Notes: generated by a model not told the origin, from the sequence alone. Counted from the first letter of the stretch, positions 1 through 8,432 are shown. The stretch: DNA of 14,000 nucleotides from Rhodobacterales bacterium UBA5972 (GCA_002430125.1 DJBQ01000119.1:1-14000), one strand, 5' to 3'. Numbers and translations are program-made.

Positions 1-740
1 GAGTTCATGTTCTTGATCTCGCACCGGGTGCCCAGATGGCTGAAATCCTGACTGGCCTGATATTTTTCGTACTGACCCGGGCGACAAACTGAAACGTTCA
101 CATCCGCGCGCAGATTTCCATTCTGCATATTGCCGTCGCACGTGCCCAGATAACGCAGGATCTGGCGCATTTTCACCACATAGGCGGCGGCCTCTTCCGG
201 GCCGCGAATGTCCGGGCGACTGACGATTTCCATCAATGCCACACCAGTGCGGTTCAGGTCGACAAACGACATATTCGGGTCCATGTCATGCACGGATTTG
301 CCGGCATCCTGTTCCAGATGGATACGTTCGATCCGCACCAGACGCGCCTCGCCATTGCCCATTTCAACCAGCACTTCGCCTTCGCCGACGATCGGGTGGT
401 AAAGCTGGCTGATCTGATAGCCCTGCGGTAGATCGGGGTAGAAATAATTCTTGCGGTCAAACTGGCTGAACAGGTTGATTTTAGCGTTCAGACCAAGCCC
501 GGTACGCACTGCCTGTTCAATGCAAAACGCGTTGATTACCGGCAACATGCCCGGCATCGCTGCGTCAACAAACGCAACATTCGAGTTCGGTTCGGCACCA
601 AATTTCGTCGATGCTCCGGAAAACAGCTTGGCGTTGCTGGCGACCTGTGCGTGAACCTCCATCCCGATGACAATTTCCCAGTCATCGCGCGCACCGGCAA
701 TCACTTTGGGTTTCGGTTCAGTGTAAGTCAGGTCAAACAT
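1..740 (-). CDS. gatB: Aspartyl/glutamyl-tRNA amidotransferase subunit B (GatB), partial, 3' end outside window
   Basis: The reading frame opens at an ATG at 738-740 on the minus strand and runs off the left edge, giving about 246 residues, roughly half the usual length of about 500. The family converts Glu-tRNA(Gln) or Asp-tRNA(Asn) to the amidated forms; GatB is the subunit that activates and amidates the tRNA-bound acid, working with GatA and GatC in the cytoplasm. Seen directly: [12 protein letters not shown] near residue 22, then SKLFS-like [22 protein letters not shown], a conserved [33 protein letters not shown] and [11 protein letters not shown] at the cut. An insertion of about 13 residues (from YEKYQ to DFSHL) sits before GTRCEIKN; I recall this as typical of Rhodobacteraceae GatB. 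A GGAA-type ribosome site lies 7 bases before the ATG. The gene is well conserved and looks intact as far as it is visible. Confidence 0.97.
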   Translation of the reverse strand, partial: MFDLTYTEPKPKVIAGARDDWEIVIGMEVHAQVASNAKLFSGASTKFGAEPNSNVAFVDAAMPGMLPVINAFCIEQAVRTGLGLNAKINLFSQFDRKNYFYPDLPQGYQISQLYHPIVGEGEVLVEMGNGEARLVRIERIHLEQDAGKSVHDMDPNMSFVDLNRTGVALMEIVSRPDIRGPEEAAAYVVKMRQILRYLGTCDGNMQNGNLRADVNVSVCRPGQYEKYQASQDFSHLGTRCEIKNMN

Positions 741-767
741 GGTCAGTTCCGTGAGGCTAATGGCGCG

Positions 768-796
768 GTTTTAGGCGAGGTTGACAGGCGAGGCAA
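768..796 (-). promoter_or_regulatory. Possible sigma-70 promoter for gatB
   Basis: On the minus strand TTGCCT (791-796) and TAAAAC (768-773) are separated by 17 bases, and the gatB start lies 28 bases downstream. Each hexamer matches the consensus at four of six positions. It lies in the 104-base gap between the SDR gene and gatB, so gatB could be transcribed separately. The match is modest and could be chance. Confidence 0.3.
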
Positions 797-844
797 GAGT
801 GAGCGCCGGTCGGCAACCCACCCAGATCGACAGAATCACATGTC

Positions 845-1597
845 TCAGCGCGCGCCGCTGATATCTAGTGACGTTGACGTGATATAGGCCGCCTTATCAG
901 ACATCAAAAACAGGATCGCATCGGCGACTTCTTCTGCCGTTCCGGCGCGTTTCATAGGCAGGCTGTTTGACACATTCGCCACTCGGTTCGGCTGCCCGCC
1001 CTTGGCGTGGATGTCGGTGTCGATAATGCCGGGCCGAACCCCGACCACGCGCACATTATCCGCCGCCATTTCGTCGCCCATACCCTTGGTCAGCACGTCA
1101 ACCGCTGCCTTAGACGCGGCGTAATCAACATATTGCCCGCCAGAACCCAGTCGCGCCGCAATCGACGACACATTCACGATCACCCCACCAGCCCCGCCAT
1201 ACCGGTAAGCCATTCTGATCGCAGCTTGTTTTGAACACAAAAACGGCCCGATCGTGTTGGTATCAAACATCCGGCGCAGCCGCTCATACGACATTTCTTC
1301 AACCCGGGCTATGTCGTCAACCACGCCCGCATTGTTCACCAACACTCCAAGTTCATCGAACTCGGAATCGAATTTTTCAAACATTGCCTCAACGTCTTTG
1401 GGATCGGCAACATTGCCTTTAATGACAACCGCGCGACGCCCCAGATCACGGACCTTTTGCGCGGTGGCTTCAGCCCCTTCTTCATTGCCGTGATAGCAGA
1501 CGGCGACGTCATAACCAGCGCGCGCTGCGGCCAAAGCGGTTGCGGCGCCAATGCCGGAACCGGCCCCGGTGATCAGAATTGTCTTAGGCGTTTGCAT
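845..1597 (-). CDS. SDR-family oxidoreductase, YgfF-like
   Basis: A 250-residue classical short-chain dehydrogenase/reductase, a normal length for the family. It should bind NAD(H) or NADP(H) and oxidise an alcohol or reduce a carbonyl in the cytoplasm; the substrate cannot be read from sequence. Seen: the Rossmann glycine motif TGAGSGIG at 10-17, the NNAG motif at 88-91, and catalytic Ser145, Tyr159 and Lys163 in the segment NVSS...YVDYAASK, followed by VRPGIIDTDIHA. The whole C-terminal half resembles E. coli YgfF (from memory), including LGSGGQYVDYAASK and the PMKRAGTAEEVADAI region. The ATG at 1595-1597 is preceded by a G-rich ribosome site (GGGGGG, then CTAA). It is a single gene on the same strand as gatB but 104 bases away. 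Class is certain; specific role unknown. Confidence 0.93.
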   Translation of the reverse strand: MQTPKTILITGAGSGIGAATALAAARAGYDVAVCYHGNEEGAEATAQKVRDLGRRAVVIKGNVADPKDVEAMFEKFDSEFDELGVLVNNAGVVDDIARVEEMSYERLRRMFDTNTIGPFLCSKQAAIRMAYRYGGAGGVIVNVSSIAARLGSGGQYVDYAASKAAVDVLTKGMGDEMAADNVRVVGVRPGIIDTDIHAKGGQPNRVANVSNSLPMKRAGTAEEVADAILFLMSDKAAYITSTSLDISGAR

Positions 1598-1622
1598 TTA
1601 GCCCCCCGCTGAATTTGACGAG

Positions 1623-1651
1623 ATATTAACCCTTTAGAGTGTAATGCTCAA
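1623..1651 (-). promoter_or_regulatory. Putative sigma-70 promoter for the SDR gene
   Basis: On the minus strand TTGAGC (1646-1651) and TAATAT (1623-1628) are spaced by exactly 17 bases. The -10 hexamer ends 25 bases before the SDR start codon. Both hexamers match consensus at four of six positions. The position in the otherwise empty gap after pepN supports independent transcription of the SDR gene. Confidence 0.45.
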
Positions 1652-1794
1652 CTGGGATGTCACTTGGTCATCATCACGCAGCCCAAACCGGTTCATCTGG
1701 CTTGGGTTCAAATGGCGGCATCACAGTGAACAAAGCAATTCGCACTGTTCGTACCATGTCAATTTCCAAGCCAAATCGCTGAACCGCCGCCGTT

Positions 1795-4353
1795 TCAACC
1801 TTTAAGAATGCGCTCAACCATTTCACTTGTGTCACGTGACAAATCTGGCTTTGCAGCCAACCGTTCAAGCTGCACCCGCATCATAGACTGCCTGTTCGCG
1901 TCATACCGCCGCCAGGTCTCAAACGCGCCGCACATCCGCGCGGTGGTTTGCGGGTTCAACGGGTCAAGCCGGATCAGCCAATCGGTGAAGAATGCATAAC
2001 CCCCACCAGTTGCGTCGTGAAAACCGGCCGGGTTCATCAGCCCAAAACCAGCGATTAGCGCACGGAAGCGGTTTGGGTTCTTCCAGTCGAAATCTTTATG
2101 CGTGGCCAAAGCCTGCGCGGTTGCCACAGCCGCATCCGGTGCTGCGTGACTGGCTTGCAGACCAAACCACTTATCAATCACCAGTGAATTCGCTTGCCAT
2201 TGATCATAGAATGCGGCGGTTTCAGGTTGACCAGCACCGATATTCAGCAGGCAGGACAAGGCCGAAAGCTGCTCGGTCATGTTGTCCGCCGACGCGTATT
2301 GCGCTTGGGCTGCCGTCACTCCATCCCGAACAGTCAGCAAGCCAAGGGCCGCTGATCTGAGAGCGCGTTTTCCAGCCGCCGCAGCGTCGGGCGTATAAGG
2401 GCCGGGAACCTGCATTTCGTGGTATATCCGCGCCAAATCCGGACCCATAGTATCTGCAATGGCGCGACCAAGATCGACCCGCGCGTTATAAACGGCTGTC
2501 GGATCTGGGGGTGTGCCCTGTTCAAACAAGTTCTGCGCGACATCATCCTCGGACGGCAGGGCCAGCGCCAAGGCCCGAAAGGCCGGATCAAGCGAATTGT
2601 CATTGGCCATCAATCGCATAGCATCCAGAAAGATCGCATCAGGCTTGGCCGATTGCGCCACCATATCTGTCAATATATCCAGCGCCAGTGCGCGACCTGC
2701 ATCCCATTTGTTAAAGGGATCAGTGTCATGCGCCAGCAAAAATGCACGCTCAGCCCGGTTGGTGGCACGGGTCAGGATAACTGGTGCTGAAAACCCGCGC
2801 AGCAATGATGGAACCGGCTTGCAGGTAAGGCCCTCAAAGGTGAAACTTTGCTCGGCCTTTGTCAGTTCCAGAACCGTGGTCGGCACCACTTCATCGCCAT
2901 TTGGGTTCAGCAAACCAGTGGCAATCGGGATCACTTGCGGCAGCTTGTTATCCTGCCCCGGTGTTGGAGGATTGCTTTGGCGGAATGTCAGCGTGTAAGT
3001 GCTGTCCTTAAAGCTGTCAGATACCTCGACCCGCGGCGTGCCCGACTGGCTGTACCACAGTTTGAACTGGCTCAGATCACGCCCCGTCATGTCCTCAAAA
3101 ACCTGCAACCAGTCTTCGATCGTGCAGGCCTGCCCGTCATGGCGGTTGAAATATAGGTCAAGGGCGGCGCGGTACTGATCCGGGCCAACCATCCGGTTTA
3201 ACATACCAATAACTTCGGCCCCTTTTTCATAAATGGTCGCGGTATAGAAGTTGTTGATTTCCTTATATTCCGATGGGCGAACCGGATGGGCGAGGGGGCC
3301 CGCATCCTCGCGGAACTGGCGAGCGCGCAATTGCTGAACCTCGGCGATGCGTTTTACCGCATGGCTGCGCTGATCGCCGGAAAATATCTGATCGCGAAAT
3401 ACCGTCAGACCTTCCTTCAGGGACAACTGGAACCAGTCACGGCAGGTGATCCGGTTGCCGGTCCAGTTGTGGAAATACTCATGCGCAATAATGCCTTCAA
3501 TCAGCTCGAAATCTTTGTCGGTCGCGGTTTCGGGGCTGGCCAGAACGTATTTGGAATTGAAGATGTTCAGACCCTTGTTTTCCATCGCCCCCATATTGAA
3601 ATCATCCACGGCGACGATCTGAAACAGGTCCAGATCATATTCGCGCCCGTAAACCTGTTCGTCCCATGTCATCGACCGCTTCAAGCTGTCCATCGCATAG
3701 GCACATTTATCCTCGTCCCCGGGTCTGACCCAAACCTTAAGGTCAACCGCCCGCCCCGAGGCCGTGGTAAAGCCGTCCTCAAGAGCCACAAGATCACCCG
3801 CCACCAACGCAAACAGATAGGCAGGTTTGGGCCATGGATCATGCCATTCGGCCCAGCCATCCCCACTCGCAGTCGGGTTGCCGTTGGACAACAGCACCGG
3901 CATCTCGCCTTCGATCCGCACGGTGAACGTTGCCATCACATCTGGGCGATCCAGGTAAAATGTAATGCGGCGAAAGCCTTCTGCCTCGCACTGCGTGCAA
4001 TACATGCCTTTTGACATGTAAAGCCCTGAAAGAGATGTGTTATTCTCCGGATCAACCTCGACTTCGGCCCCGAACGTGAAAGCATCAGGCAGGCGGTCGC
4101 CTTTAATCGTCATGTGGTGTTGTGTCAGGTGGTAGTCTGTTTCCAGCAACTGCTGCCCGTCGATACTGGCGGCAATCAGGCCAAGTTTTTCGCCATCAAG
4201 CCTTAGGTCGCCCTTGCCTTCAGGATTGCGCCGGAACCTGATCCGCGACACTACCCGCGTAGCGTTTGGAGCCAGTCTGAAGGTCAGATGCACGTCCTCA
4301 ATCAGAAACGCAGGGACTTGATAATCGGCAAGGCGAATGGGGGCGGTGGTCAT
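1795..4353 (-). CDS. pepN: Aminopeptidase N (M1-family zinc metallopeptidase)
   Basis: An 852-residue M1 aminopeptidase, close to E. coli PepN (about 870). It removes N-terminal amino acids from peptides in the cytoplasm using one zinc ion. Seen: the PepN-type segment with QCEAEGFRRITFYLDRPD at 121-138, the exopeptidase motif GAMEN at 255-259, the zinc site HEYFH at 291-295 with the third ligand Glu314 (HExxH-x18-E), and the segment YEKGAEVIGML typical of the active-site helix region that carries the catalytic tyrosine. A long helical C-terminal domain follows, as expected. No signal peptide is seen at the start. The ATG at 4351-4353 has a GGAG ribosome site just upstream (CGGAGCTGCC). The gene is complete with no frameshift. 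It stands alone: 117 bases separate it from the SRPBCC gene upstream and 197 from the SDR gene downstream. Confidence 0.97.
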   Translation of the reverse strand: MTTAPIRLADYQVPAFLIEDVHLTFRLAPNATRVVSRIRFRRNPEGKGDLRLDGEKLGLIAASIDGQQLLETDYHLTQHHMTIKGDRLPDAFTFGAEVEVDPENNTSLSGLYMSKGMYCTQCEAEGFRRITFYLDRPDVMATFTVRIEGEMPVLLSNGNPTASGDGWAEWHDPWPKPAYLFALVAGDLVALEDGFTTASGRAVDLKVWVRPGDEDKCAYAMDSLKRSMTWDEQVYGREYDLDLFQIVAVDDFNMGAMENKGLNIFNSKYVLASPETATDKDFELIEGIIAHEYFHNWTGNRITCRDWFQLSLKEGLTVFRDQIFSGDQRSHAVKRIAEVQQLRARQFREDAGPLAHPVRPSEYKEINNFYTATIYEKGAEVIGMLNRMVGPDQYRAALDLYFNRHDGQACTIEDWLQVFEDMTGRDLSQFKLWYSQSGTPRVEVSDSFKDSTYTLTFRQSNPPTPGQDNKLPQVIPIATGLLNPNGDEVVPTTVLELTKAEQSFTFEGLTCKPVPSLLRGFSAPVILTRATNRAERAFLLAHDTDPFNKWDAGRALALDILTDMVAQSAKPDAIFLDAMRLMANDNSLDPAFRALALALPSEDDVAQNLFEQGTPPDPTAVYNARVDLGRAIADTMGPDLARIYHEMQVPGPYTPDAAAAGKRALRSAALGLLTVRDGVTAAQAQYASADNMTEQLSALSCLLNIGAGQPETAAFYDQWQANSLVIDKWFGLQASHAAPDAAVATAQALATHKDFDWKNPNRFRALIAGFGLMNPAGFHDATGGGYAFFTDWLIRLDPLNPQTTARMCGAFETWRRYDANRQSMMRVQLERLAAKPDLSRDTSEMVERILKG

Positions 4354-4405
4354 TGGCAGCTCCGTCAGGTTTCGTGGCTACCCTAGCGCCGTGGTGTGCA
4401 GGAGC

Positions 4406-4421
4406 AAGCCGAAACCGGCTT
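4406..4421 (-). terminator. Short perfect hairpin downstream of the SRPBCC operon
   Basis: AAGCCG and CGGCTT form a perfect 6-base stem with a 4-base loop, about 50 bases after the stop of the last SRPBCC gene and before pepN. There is no T-run after it on the minus strand, so it is at best a weak terminator or an RNA-stabilising hairpin. It could also sit in the pepN leader region. Confidence 0.25.
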
Positions 4422-4470
4422 CGTTAAGCCCGGCATCATCCGCCGGTATTTGCCAAACAAATAGCGGTGG

Positions 4471-4911
4471 TTATTCGACCAGAGCCGCCAGTTTGGCAAA
4501 TGTGGTTTTGCCAAGTTCGACCGCACCAAAGGCTTTGGCGCCTTCGCAGGCCTCGGGGGTCGCAAAGCGCATGGTCAGTGTCAGGAGTGTTGCATCGCCG
4601 TTCGCAGCAAACGCGATCGTTGCCTCGATCGGGGGCATGCCGCCGCCATCGTCATCCAGAATATAGGCAATCAGCCGATGTTTTTCATAGGCCGTATATC
4701 GCTGACGGTTCGGATAGACCGCGCCGTCCGGCCCGATCATGTCAAACCGCCAGATGCATCCGTCGCGCAGGTCGATCTGTTTGGTTTTACAACTGAACCC
4801 CTTTGGCCCCCACCATGTGGGCAAGATTTTGGGGTCGGTGCAGGCGTTCCACACCACGGCAACCGGTGCCTTGATCCGGCGATCAAACGTGATTGTTTTG
4901 CGGTCAGTCAT
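4471..4911 (-). CDS. SRPBCC/AHSA1-family protein (second of pair)
   Basis: A 146-residue protein of the START-like SRPBCC superfamily, AHSA1 (activator of Hsp90 ATPase C-terminal-like) type. These small alpha/beta helix-grip folds enclose a hydrophobic cavity for a ligand. Seen: the strand FDRRIKAPVAVVWNACTDP, then LPTWWGPKGFSCKT at about 30-43, RFDMIGPDG, and the second half with ATIAFAANGDATLLTLTMRF and a final helix. The WWGPKGF block is characteristic of this family. Its ATG overlaps the stop of the preceding SRPBCC gene as ATGA (4908-4911), so translation is probably coupled. The ligand and function are unknown. It follows an ArsR-type regulator and a sister SRPBCC gene, a common bacterial arrangement. 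Confidence 0.9.
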   Translation of the reverse strand: MTDRKTITFDRRIKAPVAVVWNACTDPKILPTWWGPKGFSCKTKQIDLRDGCIWRFDMIGPDGAVYPNRQRYTAYEKHRLIAYILDDDGGGMPPIEATIAFAANGDATLLTLTMRFATPEACEGAKAFGAVELGKTTFAKLAALVE

Positions 4912-5387
4912 TTCATCAGCCCCCGCGCATAGTCTTCCAACTGTCTGGCGGCGATGCCCCAGCCGTCATGAAATCCCATTGTCTTGTGCTGTTCAGCAGC
5001 TTCTTTGTTGCGATGACGCACTGTCGCTGTGTATTTGGTGCGCCCGTGGCCAGCATCCTCAAACGTCAGGATCGCGGTCATGAACGGCTCCGGCGCAGGT
5101 TTCCAGCCTTCGGTGTAGGTATCCGTGAACACCAGTTTTTCGTTCGGGATCACCTCCAGATAAACCCCATTGTTCTGCATCTCGCTGCCTTCAACCAGAA
5201 ACGTCGTGTTGCAGGCGCCACCAACGCGCACATTCAGGGTGCAGGCGATTAACTTGTGGGGTTTCGGCACAAACCAGTGCACCAAATGTTCGGGCGTGGT
5301 CCAGCAGGTGTAGATCAGCGCGCGCGGCGCGGCGATTTCACGGGTTAAAACAAGGTCGGTTTCAGGGTCAAGTCCCATAATCTTCAT
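4908..5387 (-). CDS. SRPBCC/AHSA1-family protein (first of pair)
   Basis: A 159-residue SRPBCC-superfamily protein read from the ATG at 5385-5387. Alternative starts are a TTG at 5396 (162 residues) and an ATG at 5378; none has a strong ribosome site, and all lie inside the end of the regulator gene, so translational coupling is likely. Seen: LVLTREIAAPRALIYTCWTT, PEHLVHWFVPKPHKL, CTLNVRVGGACNTTF, the LEVIPNEKLVFTDTYTEGW strand, the strand TAILTFEDAGHGRTKYTATV, and a C-terminal amphipathic helix ending HDGWGIAARQLEDYARGL. This is the usual AHSA1 order. Ligand unknown. It overlaps the regulator by 20 bases upstream and the second SRPBCC gene by 4 bases downstream. The two paralogs are divergent enough to suggest different ligands or a heteromer; that is inference. 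Confidence 0.9.
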   Translation of the reverse strand: MKIMGLDPETDLVLTREIAAPRALIYTCWTTPEHLVHWFVPKPHKLIACTLNVRVGGACNTTFLVEGSEMQNNGVYLEVIPNEKLVFTDTYTEGWKPAPEPFMTAILTFEDAGHGRTKYTATVRHRNKEAAEQHKTMGFHDGWGIAARQLEDYARGLMK

Positions 5388-5706
5388 CTTTTGCAAGGGT
5401 TGTTACATACTCTTCCAGCCGGCCCTGCCACCGGTCGTTCTGTTGTTCCAACCAACCGCGCACCGGTGCCAGCGCTGCAGGCCGCAAGGCACAGATGCGA
5501 ACGCGTCCATGTTTCTTGCTGGTGATCAGGCCGCCGTCTTCCAACTTTTTCAGGTGCCCCATGAACGAGGGCAAGGCCATATCAAAGTCTTGCGACAGAT
5601 CCGTGACCGAGGCGGGCCCTGACGACAGTTGCGCCAGCACCGCCCGACGGGTCGGGTCCGCCAATGCCTGAAAAATGGAATCGAGCTTGGTTGAATAGTA
5701 AGTCAT
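5368..5706 (-). CDS. ArsR/SmtB-family winged-helix transcriptional regulator
   Basis: A 112-residue winged helix-turn-helix repressor-type protein. Seen: the N-terminal helix IFQALADPTRRAVLAQLSSG (11-30), the recognition region ASVTDLSQDFDMALPSFMGHLKKLEDGGLI (32-61), and the wing TSKKHGRVRICAL. The DPTRR...HLKKLEDGGLI pattern is typical of ArsR proteins paired with AHSA1 genes. Only one cysteine (Cys72) is present and there is no CxC metal-binding motif, so metal sensing is unlikely. The ATG at 5704-5706 is preceded by TTAGG as ribosome site. The gene heads a three-gene minus-strand unit with two SRPBCC genes and is transcribed divergently from glcB across 193 bases. It likely controls its own operon; a role at glcB is possible but unproven. 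Confidence 0.92.
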   Translation of the reverse strand: MTYYSTKLDSIFQALADPTRRAVLAQLSSGPASVTDLSQDFDMALPSFMGHLKKLEDGGLITSKKHGRVRICALRPAALAPVRGWLEQQNDRWQGRLEEYVTTLAKDEDYGT

Positions 5707-5899
5707 ATGCCTAAGTAATTTCGTTTCTGATACGGCGTCAAGTATTATTGAGCCACTTGCCTAACTTTCAGGGAAGTTCCACACTGGGGCGATGAAATTT
5801 GGTCGTTGGCCAGTTGTTTGGGAATGCCGTTGTATACTTTAAAAGTTTCCGATAGGAAACGCGCCAAGATACAACAAACTTCAATTGGACGAGACCGAC
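5707..5899. promoter_or_regulatory. Divergent intergenic region between the arsR-type gene and glcB
   Basis: This 193-base region must contain both promoters. TGCCTAA occurs twice as a direct repeat, at 5708-5714 and 5758-5764, flanking the likely regulator promoter. GGAAGTTCC, a nine-base palindrome around a central G, is at 5772-5780. TATACT at 5833-5838 is a plausible -10 for glcB, although no -35 hexamer sits at the right spacing. A perfect inverted repeat follows it (separate entry). No RNA gene is seen. Confidence 0.6.
5845..5860. promoter_or_regulatory. Candidate operator: 16-base inverted repeat upstream of glcB
   Basis: GTTTCC, a GATA spacer and GGAAAC form a perfect inverted repeat with 6-base arms. 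It begins seven bases after the putative -10 element TATACT and ends 39 bases before the glcB start codon. That placement would suit a repressor that blocks transcription start or early elongation. The binding protein is unknown; the ArsR-type regulator next door is one candidate and an unlinked regulator is another. Confidence 0.45.
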
Positions 5900-8011
5900 A
5901 TGACGGACAGAATAGAAAAATCAGGGTTGAAAGTCGCCGCAGAACTTGTTGATTTCATTGAAATGAAAGCGTTGTCCGGCACCGGCATTTCGGCTGAAAT
6001 CTTCTGGACTGGCCTGTCAGCCCTGATTCACGATCTGGGTCCGAAAAACCGCGCTTTGCTGGAAAAGCGTGCTGATTTGCAATCCAAGATTGATGTCTGG
6101 CACAAATTGCATCGTGGGCAGGCGCATGACGCTGCGGCCTATCAGGCCTTTTTGCGCGACATTGGTTATCTGGTTGCCGAGGGGCCGGATTTTTCAATTG
6201 ATACGCAAAACGTCGACCCCGAATTTGCGACCATCGCCGGCCCGCAACTGGTGGTTCCGGTGATGAACGCACGCTATGCCCTGAACGCTGCCAACGCCCG
6301 CTGGGGCAGTCTTTATGACGCGCTTTATGGCACCGACGCATTAGGCGACCTTCCACAGACCGGCGGCTATAGCCCGGTGCGCGGCGCGCGGGTGGTTGCT
6401 TGGGCCAAGGATTTCCTGGACCAGACTTTCCCCCTGAAATCCGGCAGTTGGGCTGATCTGGCAGATGTTGCGAATGTGGCCGATGCACTTACCCATAGGG
6501 CGCAATTTGCTGGTACAACAACGGGCGGCATCATCCTGAAAAACCACGGTTTACACGCCTTTATCGTGGTCAATCCCGACAGCCCGATTGGCAGGGTTGA
6601 TCCCGCAGGTATCTCCGACGTTCATTTGGAAAGCGCGATTTCCGCGATCATGGATTGCGAGGATTCCGTCGCGGCTGTTGATGCCGAAGACAAGGTTTTA
6701 GCCTATTCCAATTGGCTGGGCCTGATGAAGGGTGATTTGACCGAAGCCGTGGAAAAGGGTGGCAAGACCTTCACCCGCAAACTTGATCCTGATTACACGT
6801 ATACTGACCGCAGCGGTGCTGAACACGGCTTGAAAGGCCGCGCCCTGATGCTGGTGCGTAATGTCGGCCATCTGATGACCAATCCGGCTGTGCTGGATCG
6901 CGACGGCAACGAAGTTTTCGAAGGTTTGCTTGACGCAATGGTCACCACGCTTTGTGCCATCCACGACCTGAAACGCGGCAACGGCAACTCGGTTACCGGA
7001 TCGGTCTATGTGGTCAAACCAAAGATGCACGGCCCCGAAGAAACCGCCTTTGCCGACGAGATATTCACCCGGGTCGAGACGGCCCTGGGCCTGCCGCAAT
7101 ACACTGTCAAACTCGGCATCATGGACGAAGAGCGCCGCACCAGCGTCAACCTGAAAGAATGCATTCGCGCCGCCCGCCACCGGGTTGCCTTCATCAATAC
7201 CGGCTTTCTGGATCGGACTGGCGACGAAATTCACACCGCGATGGAAGCGGGCGCTATGATCCGCAAGGGTGACATGAAATCAACCGCTTGGATCAGCGCT
7301 TATGAAGATATGAATGTCGATATCGGGCTGGCATGCGGCTTGCGCGGCAAAGCCCAGATCGGCAAAGGCATGTGGGCAGCACCCGATCTGATGCACGACA
7401 TGCTGGAACAGAAAATTGGCCATCCGATGGCCGGTGCGAACTGTGCCTGGGTGCCAAGCCCAACGGCAGCTACCTTGCACGCCACACATTACCACCGCAT
7501 AGACGTGGTGGCGCGGCAAAACGAATTGGCGGCTGGTGGCCCACGCGGCAAACTCAGCGATCTTTTGACCATCCCGGTAGCGATGGGGCAAAACTGGTCT
7601 GACGCCGAGGTTCTGGCCGAACTTGAAAACAACGCACAAGGCATTCTGGGTTATGTGGTGCGCTGGATCGATCAGGGGGTCGGTTGTTCCAAAGTGCCTG
7701 ATATCCACAATATCGGCCTGATGGAAGACCGCGCAACTTGTCGGATTTCCAGCCAGCACATGGCCAATTGGCTGCATCACGGCGTCGTCAGCGAAAAACT
7801 GACAATGGAAGTCATGCGCCGCATGGCGATCGTGGTTGATGAACAAAACGCCGGTGATCCCCTTTATCAACCGATGGCACCGGGATATGATGGACATGCC
7901 TTTTTGGCTGCATGTGACCTTGTGTTCAAAGGTGTTGACCAACCGTCTGGCTATACTGAACCTGTCCTGCATGCCCGCAGACTTGAATTAAAGGAACACT
8001 TAAATGGCTGA
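5900..8011 (+). CDS. glcB: Malate synthase G
   Basis: A 703-residue malate synthase G, near the usual length of about 720. It condenses glyoxylate with acetyl-CoA to give malate and CoA in the cytoplasm, with Mg2+. Seen: [24 protein letters not shown] (123-146), [15 protein letters not shown] (251-265), LVRNVGHLM with Arg320, IMDEERRTS with Glu410, [10 protein letters not shown] with Asp438, [19 protein letters not shown] with Cys596 and Asp610, and [13 protein letters not shown]. By offset these correspond to E. coli MSG Arg338, Glu427, Asp455, Cys617 and the catalytic base Asp631. The ATG at 5900 is chosen over an in-frame TTG at 5885 because the family start follows it and GGACGAG lies just upstream. 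It overlaps the next gene by 8 bases. No isocitrate lyase is present nearby, so glyoxylate must come from elsewhere. Confidence 0.97.
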   Translation: MTDRIEKSGLKVAAELVDFIEMKALSGTGISAEIFWTGLSALIHDLGPKNRALLEKRADLQSKIDVWHKLHRGQAHDAAAYQAFLRDIGYLVAEGPDFSIDTQNVDPEFATIAGPQLVVPVMNARYALNAANARWGSLYDALYGTDALGDLPQTGGYSPVRGARVVAWAKDFLDQTFPLKSGSWADLADVANVADALTHRAQFAGTTTGGIILKNHGLHAFIVVNPDSPIGRVDPAGISDVHLESAISAIMDCEDSVAAVDAEDKVLAYSNWLGLMKGDLTEAVEKGGKTFTRKLDPDYTYTDRSGAEHGLKGRALMLVRNVGHLMTNPAVLDRDGNEVFEGLLDAMVTTLCAIHDLKRGNGNSVTGSVYVVKPKMHGPEETAFADEIFTRVETALGLPQYTVKLGIMDEERRTSVNLKECIRAARHRVAFINTGFLDRTGDEIHTAMEAGAMIRKGDMKSTAWISAYEDMNVDIGLACGLRGKAQIGKGMWAAPDLMHDMLEQKIGHPMAGANCAWVPSPTAATLHATHYHRIDVVARQNELAAGGPRGKLSDLLTIPVAMGQNWSDAEVLAELENNAQGILGYVVRWIDQGVGCSKVPDIHNIGLMEDRATCRISSQHMANWLHHGVVSEKLTMEVMRRMAIVVDEQNAGDPLYQPMAPGYDGHAFLAACDLVFKGVDQPSGYTEPVLHARRLELKEHLNG

Positions 8012-8432
8012 AATATCTCGTGCAAAAGCCCGCCTTATCATCGCCAAAGCCATCGCTTGTGGCCGTGAAAAGGGCATGAAGCCGCTTTCCGTTATCGTTC
8101 TGGACAGTGGCGGCCATGTTAAAGCCTTTGAACGCGAAGACGGGGCGGCACCTGGACGTTATCAAATCGCCGAAGGTAAGGCCTATGGTGTTGTGATGAC
8201 AGGCATGAGCGGCACCGCGCTTTTTAACCGTGCTGAACAACAGCCTTATTTCGTGGCAGCGCTGAATGGTGCGTATGGCGGCAAGGTTATTCCAGTGCCG
8301 GGCGGCGTTTTGGTGCGCGACAAAAATGGCGTTGTGATCGGTGCAGTTGGCGTGACCGGCGACACATCGGCCAATGATGCGATTGCTGCCGTTGCCGGGA
8401 TCGAGGCGGCAGGCCTGACCGCCGAGGCTTAG
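8004..8432 (+). CDS. GlcG/HbpS-family (DUF336) protein
   Basis: A 142-residue protein of the GlcG/HbpS family, a profilin-like fold that forms oligomers; some members bind haem or other small molecules and some act on corrinoids, but GlcG itself has no settled function. Seen: the N-terminal helix with [34 protein letters not shown], the helix [19 protein letters not shown], then [28 protein letters not shown] and the acidic C-terminal helix [16 protein letters not shown]. These blocks are diagnostic. There is no signal peptide, unlike secreted HbpS. The ATG overlaps the last eight bases of glcB (ATGGCTGA), with AAGGA upstream, so the two genes are co-transcribed and probably translationally coupled. 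In E. coli glcG is also next to glcB, which supports a shared glyoxylate-related role. Confidence 0.92.
   Translation: MAEISRAKARLIIAKAIACGREKGMKPLSVIVLDSGGHVKAFEREDGAAPGRYQIAEGKAYGVVMTGMSGTALFNRAEQQPYFVAALNGAYGGKVIPVPGGVLVRDKNGVVIGAVGVTGDTSANDAIAAVAGIEAAGLTAEA

Noticed and set aside
3286..4014. Long plus-strand open frame of 242 codons
   Set aside because: It lies fully antisense to the conserved zinc-site half of pepN and has no family resemblance; it is a product of the high-GC codon pattern.
5368..5706. Arsenic or other metal-resistance operon
   Set aside because: The regulator lacks a cysteine-pair metal site and its partner genes are SRPBCC proteins, not arsenate reductase or efflux pumps.
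7280..7972. Minus-strand open frame of 230 codons
   Set aside because: It is antisense to the conserved catalytic part of malate synthase G and has no recognisable domain.
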